The position numbers and the translations under genes were made by a program. Positions 52,439 to 61,390 of a DNA stretch of 64,000 bases are shown piece by piece. The notes beneath the pieces were generated by a model. That model searched no databases and was not told the DNA's origin. It saw only the letters and a program-made list of their open reading frames with translations. Each line of letters begins with the position of its first letter. Position 1 is the stretch's first letter. The stretch covers positions 558,001-622,000 of the forward strand of contig JAFZOK010000013.1 in assembly GCA_017550655.1 (NCBI GenBank), in the 5' to 3' direction. Source of the stretch: Bacteroidales bacterium. GTDB taxonomy: Bacteria; Bacteroidota; Bacteroidia; Bacteroidales; UBA932.

Positions 52439-55400
52439 ATGTTCAATCAAACAAAAACTAACAGGCATTTACGCCTGGGCGTTGCTTTCCTGATGGCTAT
52501 GATGCTATCTATTGGACAGGTTTTCGCTCAGAATGTGAATGTCAAGGGAAAGGTCACCGACCAGAGCGGTGAGCCGGTACCTGGTGCCGCAGTCTTTGTA
52601 AAGGGCACCAAGACCGGAACAAGCACGAACGTAGACGGAACCTACACTATCAAGTGCGCTCCGAACGCAGTGCTTGTATTCCAGTCAGTTGGCTACGGCA
52701 CCGTTGAGGTTCCCGTAAACAACAAGAGTGTGGTTAATGCAGTCCTGAATGAAGGCCTCATGCTTGACGAGGCCGTCATTACGGCAGAGTATGGCCAGAA
52801 GCGTGTTCAGCGTTCCGTAGGATCGGCTGTTCAGAACGTGAAGGCGACCGACATCCAGGAATCTGGACGTGAGGCCTTCGTGACCGCTCTCCAGGGCCGT
52901 GTCGCCGGTATCTCCATTGCCGCAACCAGCGGTGACCCTGGTGCATCCACCAGCGTTATCCTGCGTTCGGTAACGTCCGTATCCGGTAACAACCAGCCTC
53001 TGTACGTTATCGACGGTGTGCCAATGAACAACAACACCCTGGACGGTAACCACAGTTTCGTTGCCGACGCTGACGAGACCTCCAGCCGTTACCTCGACTT
53101 CTCCTCCAGAGGAAACGACCTCAACCCGGAGGACATCGAGAGCATGACCATCCTTAAGGGCGCAGCAGCAGCAGTGCTCTACGGATCCGACGCATCCAAC
53201 GGCGCCATCGTCATCACCACCAAGAAGGGCCAGGCTGGAGCCGGCAAGGTCACCTACAGCAACAAGCTGACCTGGAGCCAGAGCTACGGCTTCCCTAAGA
53301 TGCAGAAGATTTATGCCAACGGTCAGTACGGTGTAACCAACTACTACTGCCAGTCCTACTGGGGCGGCCTTTATCCTGCAGACGGCAGCGTGAAGCTGTA
53401 CGACAACGTGAAGGCTATGCTTCAGACCGGATTCTCTCACAACCACGACCTCGCAGTCGAGGGCGGTACAGACAAGGTAACCGTCCGCGGTGCCGTTTCC
53501 TATCTGGACCAGCAGGGTACCGTAAAGACTACGGACTACACCCGTCTGAGCATCACCCTTTCCGGAAAGGCCCAGGTGACCAAGTGGCTGAACTTCGACG
53601 CCAGAATGGGCTACACCGAGACCACCAACACCAAGGCTCGTAAGGGTTCTTACGGAGTATTCCGCAGAGCCACCAACTGGCCTATGGTCGACAACATTAA
53701 GGAGTATCTGGATCCGGACGGAGTGCAGATGAAGCTTCCGTACCTCTACACCGATACCGACGTTCTCAACCCTCTGTACGACCTGTACAAGAACAAGAAC
53801 TACGACGAGAGCAAGAGGTTCCTGACCACCGTGGGCGTGAACATCACCCCAACCAAGAACACCTTCCTCACCGCCAAGATGGGATGGGACGTTTCCAAGT
53901 CCATCTATGACGTATTCTATCATCCGTACTATGGCAACAGAACAAGTGCAAGCTACGGAGTGGGAAGCATCAACATCTCCAAGAACGACCTGGTGGACAA
54001 GTCCCTGAACGTTCTCGGCGGTTACTTCAACCAGTGGGGCGACTTCAACTTCAGGGTTCAGGTGGGCTACCACCAGCAGGAGAACGGAAGAGAGAGTATC
54101 GCCACCTACGGAAGCAACTTCCAGGTGAAGGACTTCTACTCCCTGTCCAACTGCGACCCTTCCACCATCGTCACCAAGACCATCCAGACCAAGAGAAGAC
54201 TCCAGGGAGTTTCCGGAGCCATCGAGCTCGGCTGGAAGAACATGGCCTTCCTGAACTTCCGCGCACGTAACGACTGGTCTTCAACCCTTCCAAAGGCAAA
54301 CCGTTCATACTTCTATCCTGCAATCGAGGCCTCCTTCATTGCAACCGAGCTGCCTTTCCTGAAGAACAACGACATCCTCTCATACCTGAAGCTGAGAGCC
54401 AGCTTCGCAGAGGTCGGTAAGGACGCAGGTCCTCTGCAGATATTCCCTGCCCTTGAGGCAACCGAGAACATCGGCGGCGGATTCAAGTACGGCTACACCG
54501 GTCCTAACCTGACCCTGAAGCCGGAGATGAACGACGAGACCGAGGTCGGCTTCGAGGCACGCCTGTTCAACGACCGCGTCAACATGGACTTCTCCTACTT
54601 CTGGCGCCAGTGCAAGAACCAGTACATTACAGACTTCCGTCTGTCATACGCTACCGGATTCGTGCTGAACAACATGAACGTGGGAACGTTCAAGACCTGG
54701 GGATGGGAGTTCCACATCGACGGCGACATTCTCCGCACCTCTTCCGGCTGGAGATGGAACGTCGGTCTGAACCTCGACCACAACGACTCCGAAGTTACCT
54801 ACCTGCCTGAGAACGTGTCCGAGTACTACAACGCCTACACCTGGATTTCCGGTAACCTCCGTAACGGTGTGAAGGTAGGCTATCCTGTATTCGCAATGAC
54901 AGGACGCGACTACCTGCGTAACGACAAGGGCCAGATCCTTGTTGACCCTCAGGACGGTCTGCAGATGACAAATCCGGAGTGGACCTACATGGGCGACCGT
55001 AACCCTAAGCTGAAGTACGGTATCACCTCTTCAGTTTCCTGGAAGAACTTCCGCTTCAGCATGCTGCTCGACGGCCGCTTCGGCGCAACCATCGTGAACG
55101 GCACCATGAGGCAGATGCTCACCAACGGTACCTCCTCCCAGTCAGTCTATCTGCGTCAGCAGGGACAGTATCTCCTGCGCGGCGTGCTCAAGGACGGCAA
55201 GGAGAATACCGACCACCCTACTCCGAACAATGTCGTATTTGACTATTCAAATATGAACTCCATATTTACCGGAACCGACTACAACTGGCTGGAGCCGCAC
55301 GTAAACTACCTCCGTCTGAAGGAGATCAGGTTCCAGTACACCGTTCCTAAGAACTGGCTCAAGAGCGCAACCCGCAACCTGCTGTCTGCAGCAAGCGTAT

Positions 55401-55564
55401 GGGTAAGCGCAAACGACCTCTTCACCCTGACCAACTACTCTGGCGTTGACGCAGTGGGTAACTCACTCTCCGCAGCAATGGGAGGAACCGGCGGTATCGG
55501 AATGGACGTTTGGAGTGCTCCTACACCTAGAAGCATTTCTGTAGGTATCAACTTAACCTTCTAA
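52439..55564 (+). CDS. SusC/RagA family TonB-linked outer membrane receptor
   Basis: This 1041-residue outer-membrane transporter has a signal peptide (residues 1-31, ending VFAQ), a CarboxypepD_reg-like domain (VNVKGKVTDQSGEPVPGAAVFVKGTKTG), and a plug with RVAGISIAATSGDPGAST and DGVPMNNNT. A 22-strand beta barrel ends in the aromatic-terminal VGINLTF. It imports glycans or peptides with SusD on the surface. No sensor, sigma factor or glycosidase lies beside it, so the ligand is unknown. Confidence 0.97.
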   Translation: MFNQTKTNRHLRLGVAFLMAMMLSIGQVFAQNVNVKGKVTDQSGEPVPGAAVFVKGTKTGTSTNVDGTYTIKCAPNAVLVFQSVGYGTVEVPVNNKSVVNAVLNEGLMLDEAVITAEYGQKRVQRSVGSAVQNVKATDIQESGREAFVTALQGRVAGISIAATSGDPGASTSVILRSVTSVSGNNQPLYVIDGVPMNNNTLDGNHSFVADADETSSRYLDFSSRGNDLNPEDIESMTILKGAAAAVLYGSDASNGAIVITTKKGQAGAGKVTYSNKLTWSQSYGFPKMQKIYANGQYGVTNYYCQSYWGGLYPADGSVKLYDNVKAMLQTGFSHNHDLAVEGGTDKVTVRGAVSYLDQQGTVKTTDYTRLSITLSGKAQVTKWLNFDARMGYTETTNTKARKGSYGVFRRATNWPMVDNIKEYLDPDGVQMKLPYLYTDTDVLNPLYDLYKNKNYDESKRFLTTVGVNITPTKNTFLTAKMGWDVSKSIYDVFYHPYYGNRTSASYGVGSINISKNDLVDKSLNVLGGYFNQWGDFNFRVQVGYHQQENGRESIATYGSNFQVKDFYSLSNCDPSTIVTKTIQTKRRLQGVSGAIELGWKNMAFLNFRARNDWSSTLPKANRSYFYPAIEASFIATELPFLKNNDILSYLKLRASFAEVGKDAGPLQIFPALEATENIGGGFKYGYTGPNLTLKPEMNDETEVGFEARLFNDRVNMDFSYFWRQCKNQYITDFRLSYATGFVLNNMNVGTFKTWGWEFHIDGDILRTSSGWRWNVGLNLDHNDSEVTYLPENVSEYYNAYTWISGNLRNGVKVGYPVFAMTGRDYLRNDKGQILVDPQDGLQMTNPEWTYMGDRNPKLKYGITSSVSWKNFRFSMLLDGRFGATIVNGTMRQMLTNGTSSQSVYLRQQGQYLLRGVLKDGKENTDHPTPNNVVFDYSNMNSIFTGTDYNWLEPHVNYLRLKEIRFQYTVPKNWLKSATRNLLSAASVWVSANDLFTLTNYSGVDAVGNSLSAAMGGTGGIGMDVWSAPTPRSISVGINLTF

Positions 55565-55575
55565 TTGCAGGGAAT

Positions 55576-57504
55576 ATGAAAAAGATATATACTATAATTC
55601 TTGTTGCAACCCTCGGATTCTTCTTCTCAGGGTGCGACCACTATCTTGACGTGAACAAGAACGTTGACGCTCCGGACGAGCAGATGGTGATGGACTACCA
55701 CTACCTGGCAGGCATCGAAGCCGCTCTTCAGGGTGTGTACTGGGACATCAGGGCTACCGGTCCTCTGTCTCAGATGATGGGTTCTTCTTCCTATTCTAAC
55801 TATGCAGCCAACTACTACTCGAAGGCCAGCGACGCTGCCGGCGAGATGTGGAGGGTTACCTACTGGCTGCAGGGAAAGAACCTCGAGAACCTTCTTGAAT
55901 ATGCCATCAAGAACGAGCGCTGGACGATGGCCGGAATCGGCTACGCCCTCAAGGCTCACTCCTGGGACATAACCACAAAGGAATGTGGCGAGATGCCTTG
56001 TCAGCAGGCTTACGAGCCGGGCAGACTCTCCCACGACTACGACTATCAGCCGCTGATCTACGACTCCGTTCGCGCATGGGCTCTCAGGGCTATCGACTAT
56101 CTCGAGATGGACGACCCTACCGTTTACGGAAACGAGGCCAAGAACGCAGACATCATCTTCGCTCTGGACAAGGCCAAGTGGATAAAGTTCGCTCACGGTA
56201 TCATCTGCCGCAACCTGGCTTCACTTACCAGAAAGAGCAACTTCGTTTCCGACTATGCCAGCGACCTGATCGCTCACGGAAAGCTCGCCATGCAGAAGAA
56301 TGACGACAACGTGATCATCACTACCCTTGGCGGAGCTGAAACCGCACAGTTCAGTGCTTACAACAACTTCTGGGGAACATACAGGGGCAACCTTACCAAC
56401 GGTTACTGGCAGAGCGACTTCATCGTGAAGATCATGACCGGTACAATTCCTCTGTATGACGACAGCGGCGACTATGTAAGGACAACAAAGGACGACCATC
56501 GTATTGCATACTATCCTTACGAACTCAACCCTAACCAGATCATTGCTGACACTATGGTTGAGCTTGCAGGACACTTCGATCCTCGCGTTGCAGCCAAGCT
56601 GGCTACCAATGATGACCTTACCTATGAGGATATTGACGATATCGACTCCATCAAGATGAGGCATTACTATGGCTCAAGCTTCACCGGAGCCGCTGGATAT
56701 ATCGGAACTGCTGCTAACCTGTACGGCCAGACAGGAAGTATAGATAAAGCCGTTGTAGGCGAGGGCCGCTGGCTCTTCCGCAACGACGCCCCTTACATCC
56801 TGATGACCGCCGGAGAGATCCAGTTCGAGATGGCCGAGGCTTACTGGTGGATGAACGACAAGGCCAACGCTCTGGCTTGCTGGAAGAAGGGTATCGAGCT
56901 CGACATGGAGTTCACCAAGAAATACCTGAAACCAGGCGCCAAGCTAGCAGGCAAGGATAAGGACGGAAACGATATCTTCGTTAAGGGTGGTTCTCTCCCT
57001 GGAGGAGACAAGATCACCGAGAAGGCATTCCAGACTCTTGCCACCGAGTACCTTAACGGACCTTATGTTGCCGGTATCACCACGGGAACCCTTACCCTCT
57101 CCCACATCATGATGCAGAAATTCGTGCACATGTGGCCTTGGGGAGCTTATGAGGCTTGGGTTGACCTTAGGAAATATCACTATGATATTGACTACTCCGG
57201 AGACTATCCTAAACTCGGCAACGGTTGGGAAAAAGACCGTCTGAGCCAGAAGAGGGATGACGACGCCTCGAAGGTTTACAAGGGCCTCTACATGGCTCCT
57301 GCACAGTTCCAGGGAAGAAGGGGATCCTACAACGTTGACAACCAGGGTTCTCCTTGCTACCGCCTGAGACCGCGTTACAACTCCGAGTACATGTGGAATA
57401 AGCCTTCTTTGGAAGTTCTGAAGCCAATCGCTGGAACTGCTGACAATTACCAGTGTTCTATTCCTTGGTTTGCTTATCCTGGCGATATGCCTGAATCAAT
57501 CTAA
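55576..57504 (+). CDS. SusD/RagB family nutrient-binding lipoprotein
   Basis: This 642-residue surface lipoprotein (FFFSGC, Cys20) begins DHYLDVNKNVDAP and has the tetratricopeptide-like helices and RagB/SusD C-terminal part (YNSEYMWNKPSLEVL). It caps the SusC barrel and delivers substrate. It starts 11 bp after susC, so they are co-transcribed. Confidence 0.95.
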   Translation: MKKIYTIILVATLGFFFSGCDHYLDVNKNVDAPDEQMVMDYHYLAGIEAALQGVYWDIRATGPLSQMMGSSSYSNYAANYYSKASDAAGEMWRVTYWLQGKNLENLLEYAIKNERWTMAGIGYALKAHSWDITTKECGEMPCQQAYEPGRLSHDYDYQPLIYDSVRAWALRAIDYLEMDDPTVYGNEAKNADIIFALDKAKWIKFAHGIICRNLASLTRKSNFVSDYASDLIAHGKLAMQKNDDNVIITTLGGAETAQFSAYNNFWGTYRGNLTNGYWQSDFIVKIMTGTIPLYDDSGDYVRTTKDDHRIAYYPYELNPNQIIADTMVELAGHFDPRVAAKLATNDDLTYEDIDDIDSIKMRHYYGSSFTGAAGYIGTAANLYGQTGSIDKAVVGEGRWLFRNDAPYILMTAGEIQFEMAEAYWWMNDKANALACWKKGIELDMEFTKKYLKPGAKLAGKDKDGNDIFVKGGSLPGGDKITEKAFQTLATEYLNGPYVAGITTGTLTLSHIMMQKFVHMWPWGAYEAWVDLRKYHYDIDYSGDYPKLGNGWEKDRLSQKRDDDASKVYKGLYMAPAQFQGRRGSYNVDNQGSPCYRLRPRYNSEYMWNKPSLEVLKPIAGTADNYQCSIPWFAYPGDMPESI

Positions 57505-57517
57505 AACAATGATGGTT

Positions 57518-58372
57518 ATGAAAAAGATAAGATTTTCAATATTAGCTATTGCCGCTCTTCTTTTCCTGGGATCCTGCTCAAAGCACAAGATGTGGTTCCC
57601 TATTGACAAGATGCCTGAGGATTGGGCTGAGTTCCAGATCCATTACTTTGAGCCGTCTGCAAATGCTGCTAGCTATAACATGGACACCGTTTACATCAAC
57701 GACGTGATTTACGGATCCAAGGATGGTGGTACTACACTGCAGTATAATAATGGCCTGCCGCGTTTCGCATACGGTTCTACAGCTATAGGCAAGTTCTATG
57801 GCGTAAAGGCCGGCAACGTGAACATCAAATGCATGAGGCGTGGAGAAGTGGTTTACGACCAGAACATGACCCTGACCGTAGGCAAGCAGAACGTGATCAT
57901 TCACGACCTCAACCAGCCGCCTATCGTTATCGACAACCAGTTCCCTTACTGGAATGCAGTTGCTCCTGCTACAGGAGAGAACTGGAACACCGACTCCGTA
58001 GGAAAGGTTATGTTCATCAACCTGCTGTACGAGTCCCCTGGCGTTCCTTATCCTGGAAAGCTCCAGTATCAGTGGAAGAGAAGGTCAGGTACCGAGTGGG
58101 CTAACATTGGCGAGCCTGTAGGATTCGGAGAGGCTACCGAAAGAACCCCGGTTATTATACACAAGACCGTATTCAACTCTTCCGGTTACGAGAACGTTGA
58201 CTACAGAATCCTGACCGAGAGCGGAGACGAGCTCCAGAAGTGGAACGGATCCAAGTATGTTACCTATTCAGACTACTGGAACTGCTACATCGGAAAGGTT
58301 TACATGCACTTCTTCCGCGGATACAGGACAACAACTCCTGCCTGCAACGTTACACAGTGGCAATCTATGTAG
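57518..58372 (+). CDS. Surface lipoprotein of the SusCD operon
   Basis: This 284-residue lipoprotein (FLGSCSKHK, Cys20) has no recognised domain. Its mature part is beta-rich (NIKCMRRGEVVYDQNMTLTVG, YQWKRRSGTEWANIGEP) and it ends TPACNVTQWQSM. It sits in the place of SusE/F-type accessory binding lipoproteins, 13 bp after the SusD gene. ATGs at 57509 and 57512 are possible, but 57518 directly precedes the signal peptide. Confidence 0.8.
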   Translation: MKKIRFSILAIAALLFLGSCSKHKMWFPIDKMPEDWAEFQIHYFEPSANAASYNMDTVYINDVIYGSKDGGTTLQYNNGLPRFAYGSTAIGKFYGVKAGNVNIKCMRRGEVVYDQNMTLTVGKQNVIIHDLNQPPIVIDNQFPYWNAVAPATGENWNTDSVGKVMFINLLYESPGVPYPGKLQYQWKRRSGTEWANIGEPVGFGEATERTPVIIHKTVFNSSGYENVDYRILTESGDELQKWNGSKYVTYSDYWNCYIGKVYMHFFRGYRTTTPACNVTQWQSM

Positions 58373-58380
58373 TATGATTT

Positions 58381-58419
58381 GTTGCGGCGGTGCCTGACGG
58401 CACTGCTGCAACTTATTAT
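58381..58419 (+). terminator. Terminator-like hairpin after the SusCD operon
   Basis: GTTGCGGCGGTGCC pairs with GGCACTGCTGCAAC (14 bp, two G-U) around TGAC. The tail TTATTATAT is weak in T. Confidence 0.6.
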
Positions 58420-58429
58420 ATGAGATCAG

Positions 58430-58504
58430 ATGGAACTGTCTTAATACGGACCTGACAATATTGGAACAATATTTGATAGTCCTGATATTAAATGACAGTT
58501 CCAT
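58430..58504. repeat. 75-bp imperfect inverted repeat
   Basis: ATGGAACTGTC (58430-58440) and GACAGTTCCAT (58494-58504) are perfect complements. Further inner blocks TTAATA/TATTAA, GGAC/GTCC and CAATATT/AATATTTG extend the stem with small bulges around GGAAC. It lies between the SusCD operon and the next gene, and TTTGTTT follows it. Confidence 0.7.
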
Positions 58505-58540
58505 TTGTTTAACAGAATACTTAACTAAAATCGAATAAAG

Positions 58541-59056
58541 ATGAAAAGATTTTTTATTCTTGCAGTTGCACTGATGTTTGTGCTTCCGTCTTTTGCACAG
58601 AAACTTTCCAAGGAGGAGAAGGCTGCGCAGCAGAAGGCTCTCTACGAGACCATGATAAAGGCCATAGAGGATAACGACTGGGCCATAGTGCCTACTTCCT
58701 ACATCGATGCCGATGGAGTGGACAACCAGCTCACCGACAACAGCATATTCATCTCTTACGAGAAGACAAACATGTTTATGCAGGGTACGAGGGTATGCGG
58801 AAACTCCTATACCAACATTGCGGAGGTAAAGGATATGGAGCAGAACAAGGACAAGAAGGGAAACCTCAAGACCATTGTCATCAGGGTTCAGGGAAGGCAC
58901 ATCAACGGCACTTACAAAATAACTTTGCCTAAGGTGGACAACGGAAACGTTGTGGATGTGATCTTCACCCCTTCTTCCGGATCCGCCCGCAAGTTCCAGG
59001 GACCTATTGTTCCTTCTAAGGTTGCCGGCTTCTACAAGAAATCAAATCCTGAATAG
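58541..59056 (+). CDS. Secreted small protein, DUF4251-like
   Basis: This 171-residue protein has a signal peptide (MKRFFILAVALMFVLPSFAQ). The mature part (KLSKEEKAAQQKALYETMIKA, then FTPSSGSARKFQGPIV near the end) resembles DUF4251 exported proteins of Bacteroidota, which have an unknown beta-rich fold. It lies 36 bp downstream of the 75-bp inverted repeat. A terminator follows. No partner gene is clear. Confidence 0.75.
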   Translation: MKRFFILAVALMFVLPSFAQKLSKEEKAAQQKALYETMIKAIEDNDWAIVPTSYIDADGVDNQLTDNSIFISYEKTNMFMQGTRVCGNSYTNIAEVKDMEQNKDKKGNLKTIVIRVQGRHINGTYKITLPKVDNGNVVDVIFTPSSGSARKFQGPIVPSKVAGFYKKSNPE

Positions 59057-59085
59057 CAGCTAACCATAAAGAATCTTGAACACTT

Positions 59086-59120
59086 GGGATGGCCAAATAC
59101 TTGGTCATCCCTTTTGTTTT
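59086..59120 (+). terminator. Terminator after the DUF4251-like gene
   Basis: GGGATGGCCAA and TTGGTCATCCC form an 11-bp stem with one G-U, followed by CTTTTGTTTTT. Confidence 0.85.
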
Positions 59121-59166
59121 TCCTACCTTTATATCGCGATAAGAATAATGTTAAAACCTTTATATT

Positions 59167-60558
59167 ATGTTTCCAAAGAAAGTTTATCAGACTAGGCGCC
59201 AGATTATGGCAAAGGATCTGGAGAGCGGAATAATTCTTCTTCCGGGCAACAGCGAGGCTCCTGCAAACTACAGGGACAACTGCTACAAGTTCCGTCAGGA
59301 CAGCACGTTCCTTTATTTCTTCGGCATAGCCGATCCTGATTTTGCTGGCGTGATTGACGTGGACAAAAACCAGGAAATCATTTTCGGAAACGATGTCTCA
59401 ATAGACGACATTATCTGGATGGGGCCGCAGAAAAGCGTTGCTGAGAAGGCTGCAAAAGTAGGTGTAGAAAAAACCAAGCCCCTCTCAGACCTTCCTAAAT
59501 TCATCAAGGCTGCTATTAAGGCAGGAAGGAAGATTCATTTCATCAACCCTTACAGGTATCAGGTAAAGCTTTGGCTCAGCGATATGCTTGGCGTTCCTGT
59601 TCCCGCTCTGGAAAAGATGCAGTCTGTGGAGCTGATAAAGGCTATCGTATCGCAGAGAATAGTGAAGGACAAATATGAGATTGCCGAGATTGACCACGCC
59701 TGCGATATCGGCTATGCGATGCATCTTTTCGTGATGCAGAACTGCAAGCCTGGCATGAGCGAGCAGACCCTGGCCGGAATGATGGACGGTATTGCAATGA
59801 GCAACGGCTCAATGGTTTCCTTTGCAACAATCCTTTCCCAGCACGGAGAAACTCTCCACAACCACGACCACAGCGGCATAATCACAAAGGGAAATCTCCT
59901 TACGGTAGATGCCGGAGCGGAGAACAACAACAATTACTGCTCGGATTTTACCCGTACGATGCCTTGCAGCGGCAAGTTCACAACCAAGCAGAAGGAGATT
60001 TACCAGATTGTCTGCGATGCCAACAATCTTGCCTTGAAGCTTGCAAAGCCAGGCGTTGCTTACTTTGATGTCCACGTTGCCGTTTACCGTCTGTTTGCAG
60101 AGCGTCTGAAGGCTCTCGGACTGATGAAGGGAGATATTGACGAGGCAGTGGAAGCAGGAGCTCCTGCACTGTTCATGCCTCACGGCCTGGGCCACAATAT
60201 GGGTCTGGATGTTCACGATATGGAAAACTACGGAGAAGACTATGTTGGCTACGGCAGTGCCGCAAAGCGCAGCAAGAAGTTCGGCTACGGCAGTCTCCGC
60301 ATGGCCCGTAAACTCGTTGAGGGCAACGTGATTACAGATGAGCCGGGCATCTACTTCATCCCTGCCCTCATAGAGAAATGGAAGAGGGAGAAGATCAACG
60401 CACAGTTCATCAACTTTGCCAAGCTGAAGGATTACTATAACTTTGGCGGCATCCGTCTTGAGGACGACGTGCTGATTACCAAGACCGGCAACCGCCTGCT
60501 TGGATCAAAGAGACTTCCTATCACGGTAAAGGAAGTTGAGGCAGCGATGAAGGGCTAA
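59167..60558 (+). CDS. Xaa-Pro aminopeptidase (aminopeptidase P family)
   Basis: This 463-residue metallopeptidase removes N-terminal residues before proline. It has an N-terminal creatinase-like domain (about 1-170), then the pita-bread domain with metal ligands in VDAGAENNNNYCSDFTRTMP (two Asp), MPHGLGHNMG (His), DEPGIYF (Glu) and GIRLEDDVLI (Glu). There is no signal peptide, so it is cytosolic. It is convergent with the zinc-ribbon gene, with a 4-bp gap. Confidence 0.93.
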   Translation: MFPKKVYQTRRQIMAKDLESGIILLPGNSEAPANYRDNCYKFRQDSTFLYFFGIADPDFAGVIDVDKNQEIIFGNDVSIDDIIWMGPQKSVAEKAAKVGVEKTKPLSDLPKFIKAAIKAGRKIHFINPYRYQVKLWLSDMLGVPVPALEKMQSVELIKAIVSQRIVKDKYEIAEIDHACDIGYAMHLFVMQNCKPGMSEQTLAGMMDGIAMSNGSMVSFATILSQHGETLHNHDHSGIITKGNLLTVDAGAENNNNYCSDFTRTMPCSGKFTTKQKEIYQIVCDANNLALKLAKPGVAYFDVHVAVYRLFAERLKALGLMKGDIDEAVEAGAPALFMPHGLGHNMGLDVHDMENYGEDYVGYGSAAKRSKKFGYGSLRMARKLVEGNVITDEPGIYFIPALIEKWKREKINAQFINFAKLKDYYNFGGIRLEDDVLITKTGNRLLGSKRLPITVKEVEAAMKG

Positions 60559-60562
60559 AGTA

Positions 60563-61387
60563 TTACTTCAGTTTCCTGAAATCTGCGGCAGGTTCTCCCA
60601 GTATTTGGATCAAGGAATCTGCCGCAGGCTTCTTTAATATGAATGTACGGGATTCTTTATTCATCATGGTGTCTGATATAATCAGTTTTTCCGCCACATC
60701 ATATCTGCACGGGCCGTGCCCGAAAATGAAGGTGTAGGTTCCTCCACCACTGCCCGAATTTGCAAAATGCCAGCTGACAGTCTTTCCGTCCCCGTTGAAA
60801 AACAGCGTGTCTTCTCCGCACACGAAGATTCCTGAAAGCGGCTCAGGTTCAGGAGTTCCGGGATCCGGCGGCAGGTTGATGTTCTTGCAGCCTTCCAGTA
60901 TAGATGCCAGGAAATACAGAATCATAATAATCAGCAGTATGATGATCAGCCAGCTGAAAAAGCCTCTCTTCTTTTTCTGAGGCGCGGCAGCCTGCTGATA
61001 ATTCGGCCGCTGCTGATAGCTCTGCCGTGGTGGTTGCCGATAGTTCTGGTTTACCTGCTGGCGAGGAGCCGCCTGTTGCTGATATTGTGTGCTTTGATTT
61101 TGATAAGGAGGATTTGAGGCTTCTGCTTTCGGTTTTGGGTTCTCCCAGGATGAAAGCACCACTTCTCCGGCGATTTTGGAAGCTGCAAAAAACTCTTCCT
61201 GATTCCCCTCCAGTGTATTGGTTTGAGGGCTCTGGCGGACAGTCTGTTTGGGAGCGGCCGGTTTCTTGGGCTTTGGAGGAGCCTGCTCGCTTGCGGGAGC
61301 CTTTGCAGGCTCCTGTTTTGTTCCGCAGACAGAGCAGAATTTGGCGTCATCGCTGAGCTGTGTTCCGCAATTTGTACAGTATTTCAT
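60563..61387 (-). CDS. Zinc-ribbon, single-pass membrane protein
   Basis: This is a 274-residue protein. Residues 1-22 form a zinc ribbon (CTNCGTQLSDDAKFCSVCG). A long Pro/Gln/Ala-rich linker runs to about 138, followed by one membrane helix (about 144-163, preceded by KKKRG). The C-terminal domain (about 180-274) has GIFVCGEDTLFFNGDGKTVSWHF. The zinc ribbon would face the cytoplasm and the C-terminal part the periplasm. It starts 3 bp after the large gene upstream, so the two are co-expressed. Function is unknown. Confidence 0.8.
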   Translation of the reverse strand: MKYCTNCGTQLSDDAKFCSVCGTKQEPAKAPASEQAPPKPKKPAAPKQTVRQSPQTNTLEGNQEEFFAASKIAGEVVLSSWENPKPKAEASNPPYQNQSTQYQQQAAPRQQVNQNYRQPPRQSYQQRPNYQQAAAPQKKKRGFFSWLIIILLIIMILYFLASILEGCKNINLPPDPGTPEPEPLSGIFVCGEDTLFFNGDGKTVSWHFANSGSGGGTYTFIFGHGPCRYDVAEKLIISDTMMNKESRTFILKKPAADSLIQILGEPAADFRKLK

Positions 61388-61390
61388 GGT

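Noticed and set aside
52685..54073. 462-residue antisense ORF across susC
   Set aside because: It is fully antisense to a clear SusC gene. Its composition is that of a shadow frame (Val/Gly/His-rich without domains).
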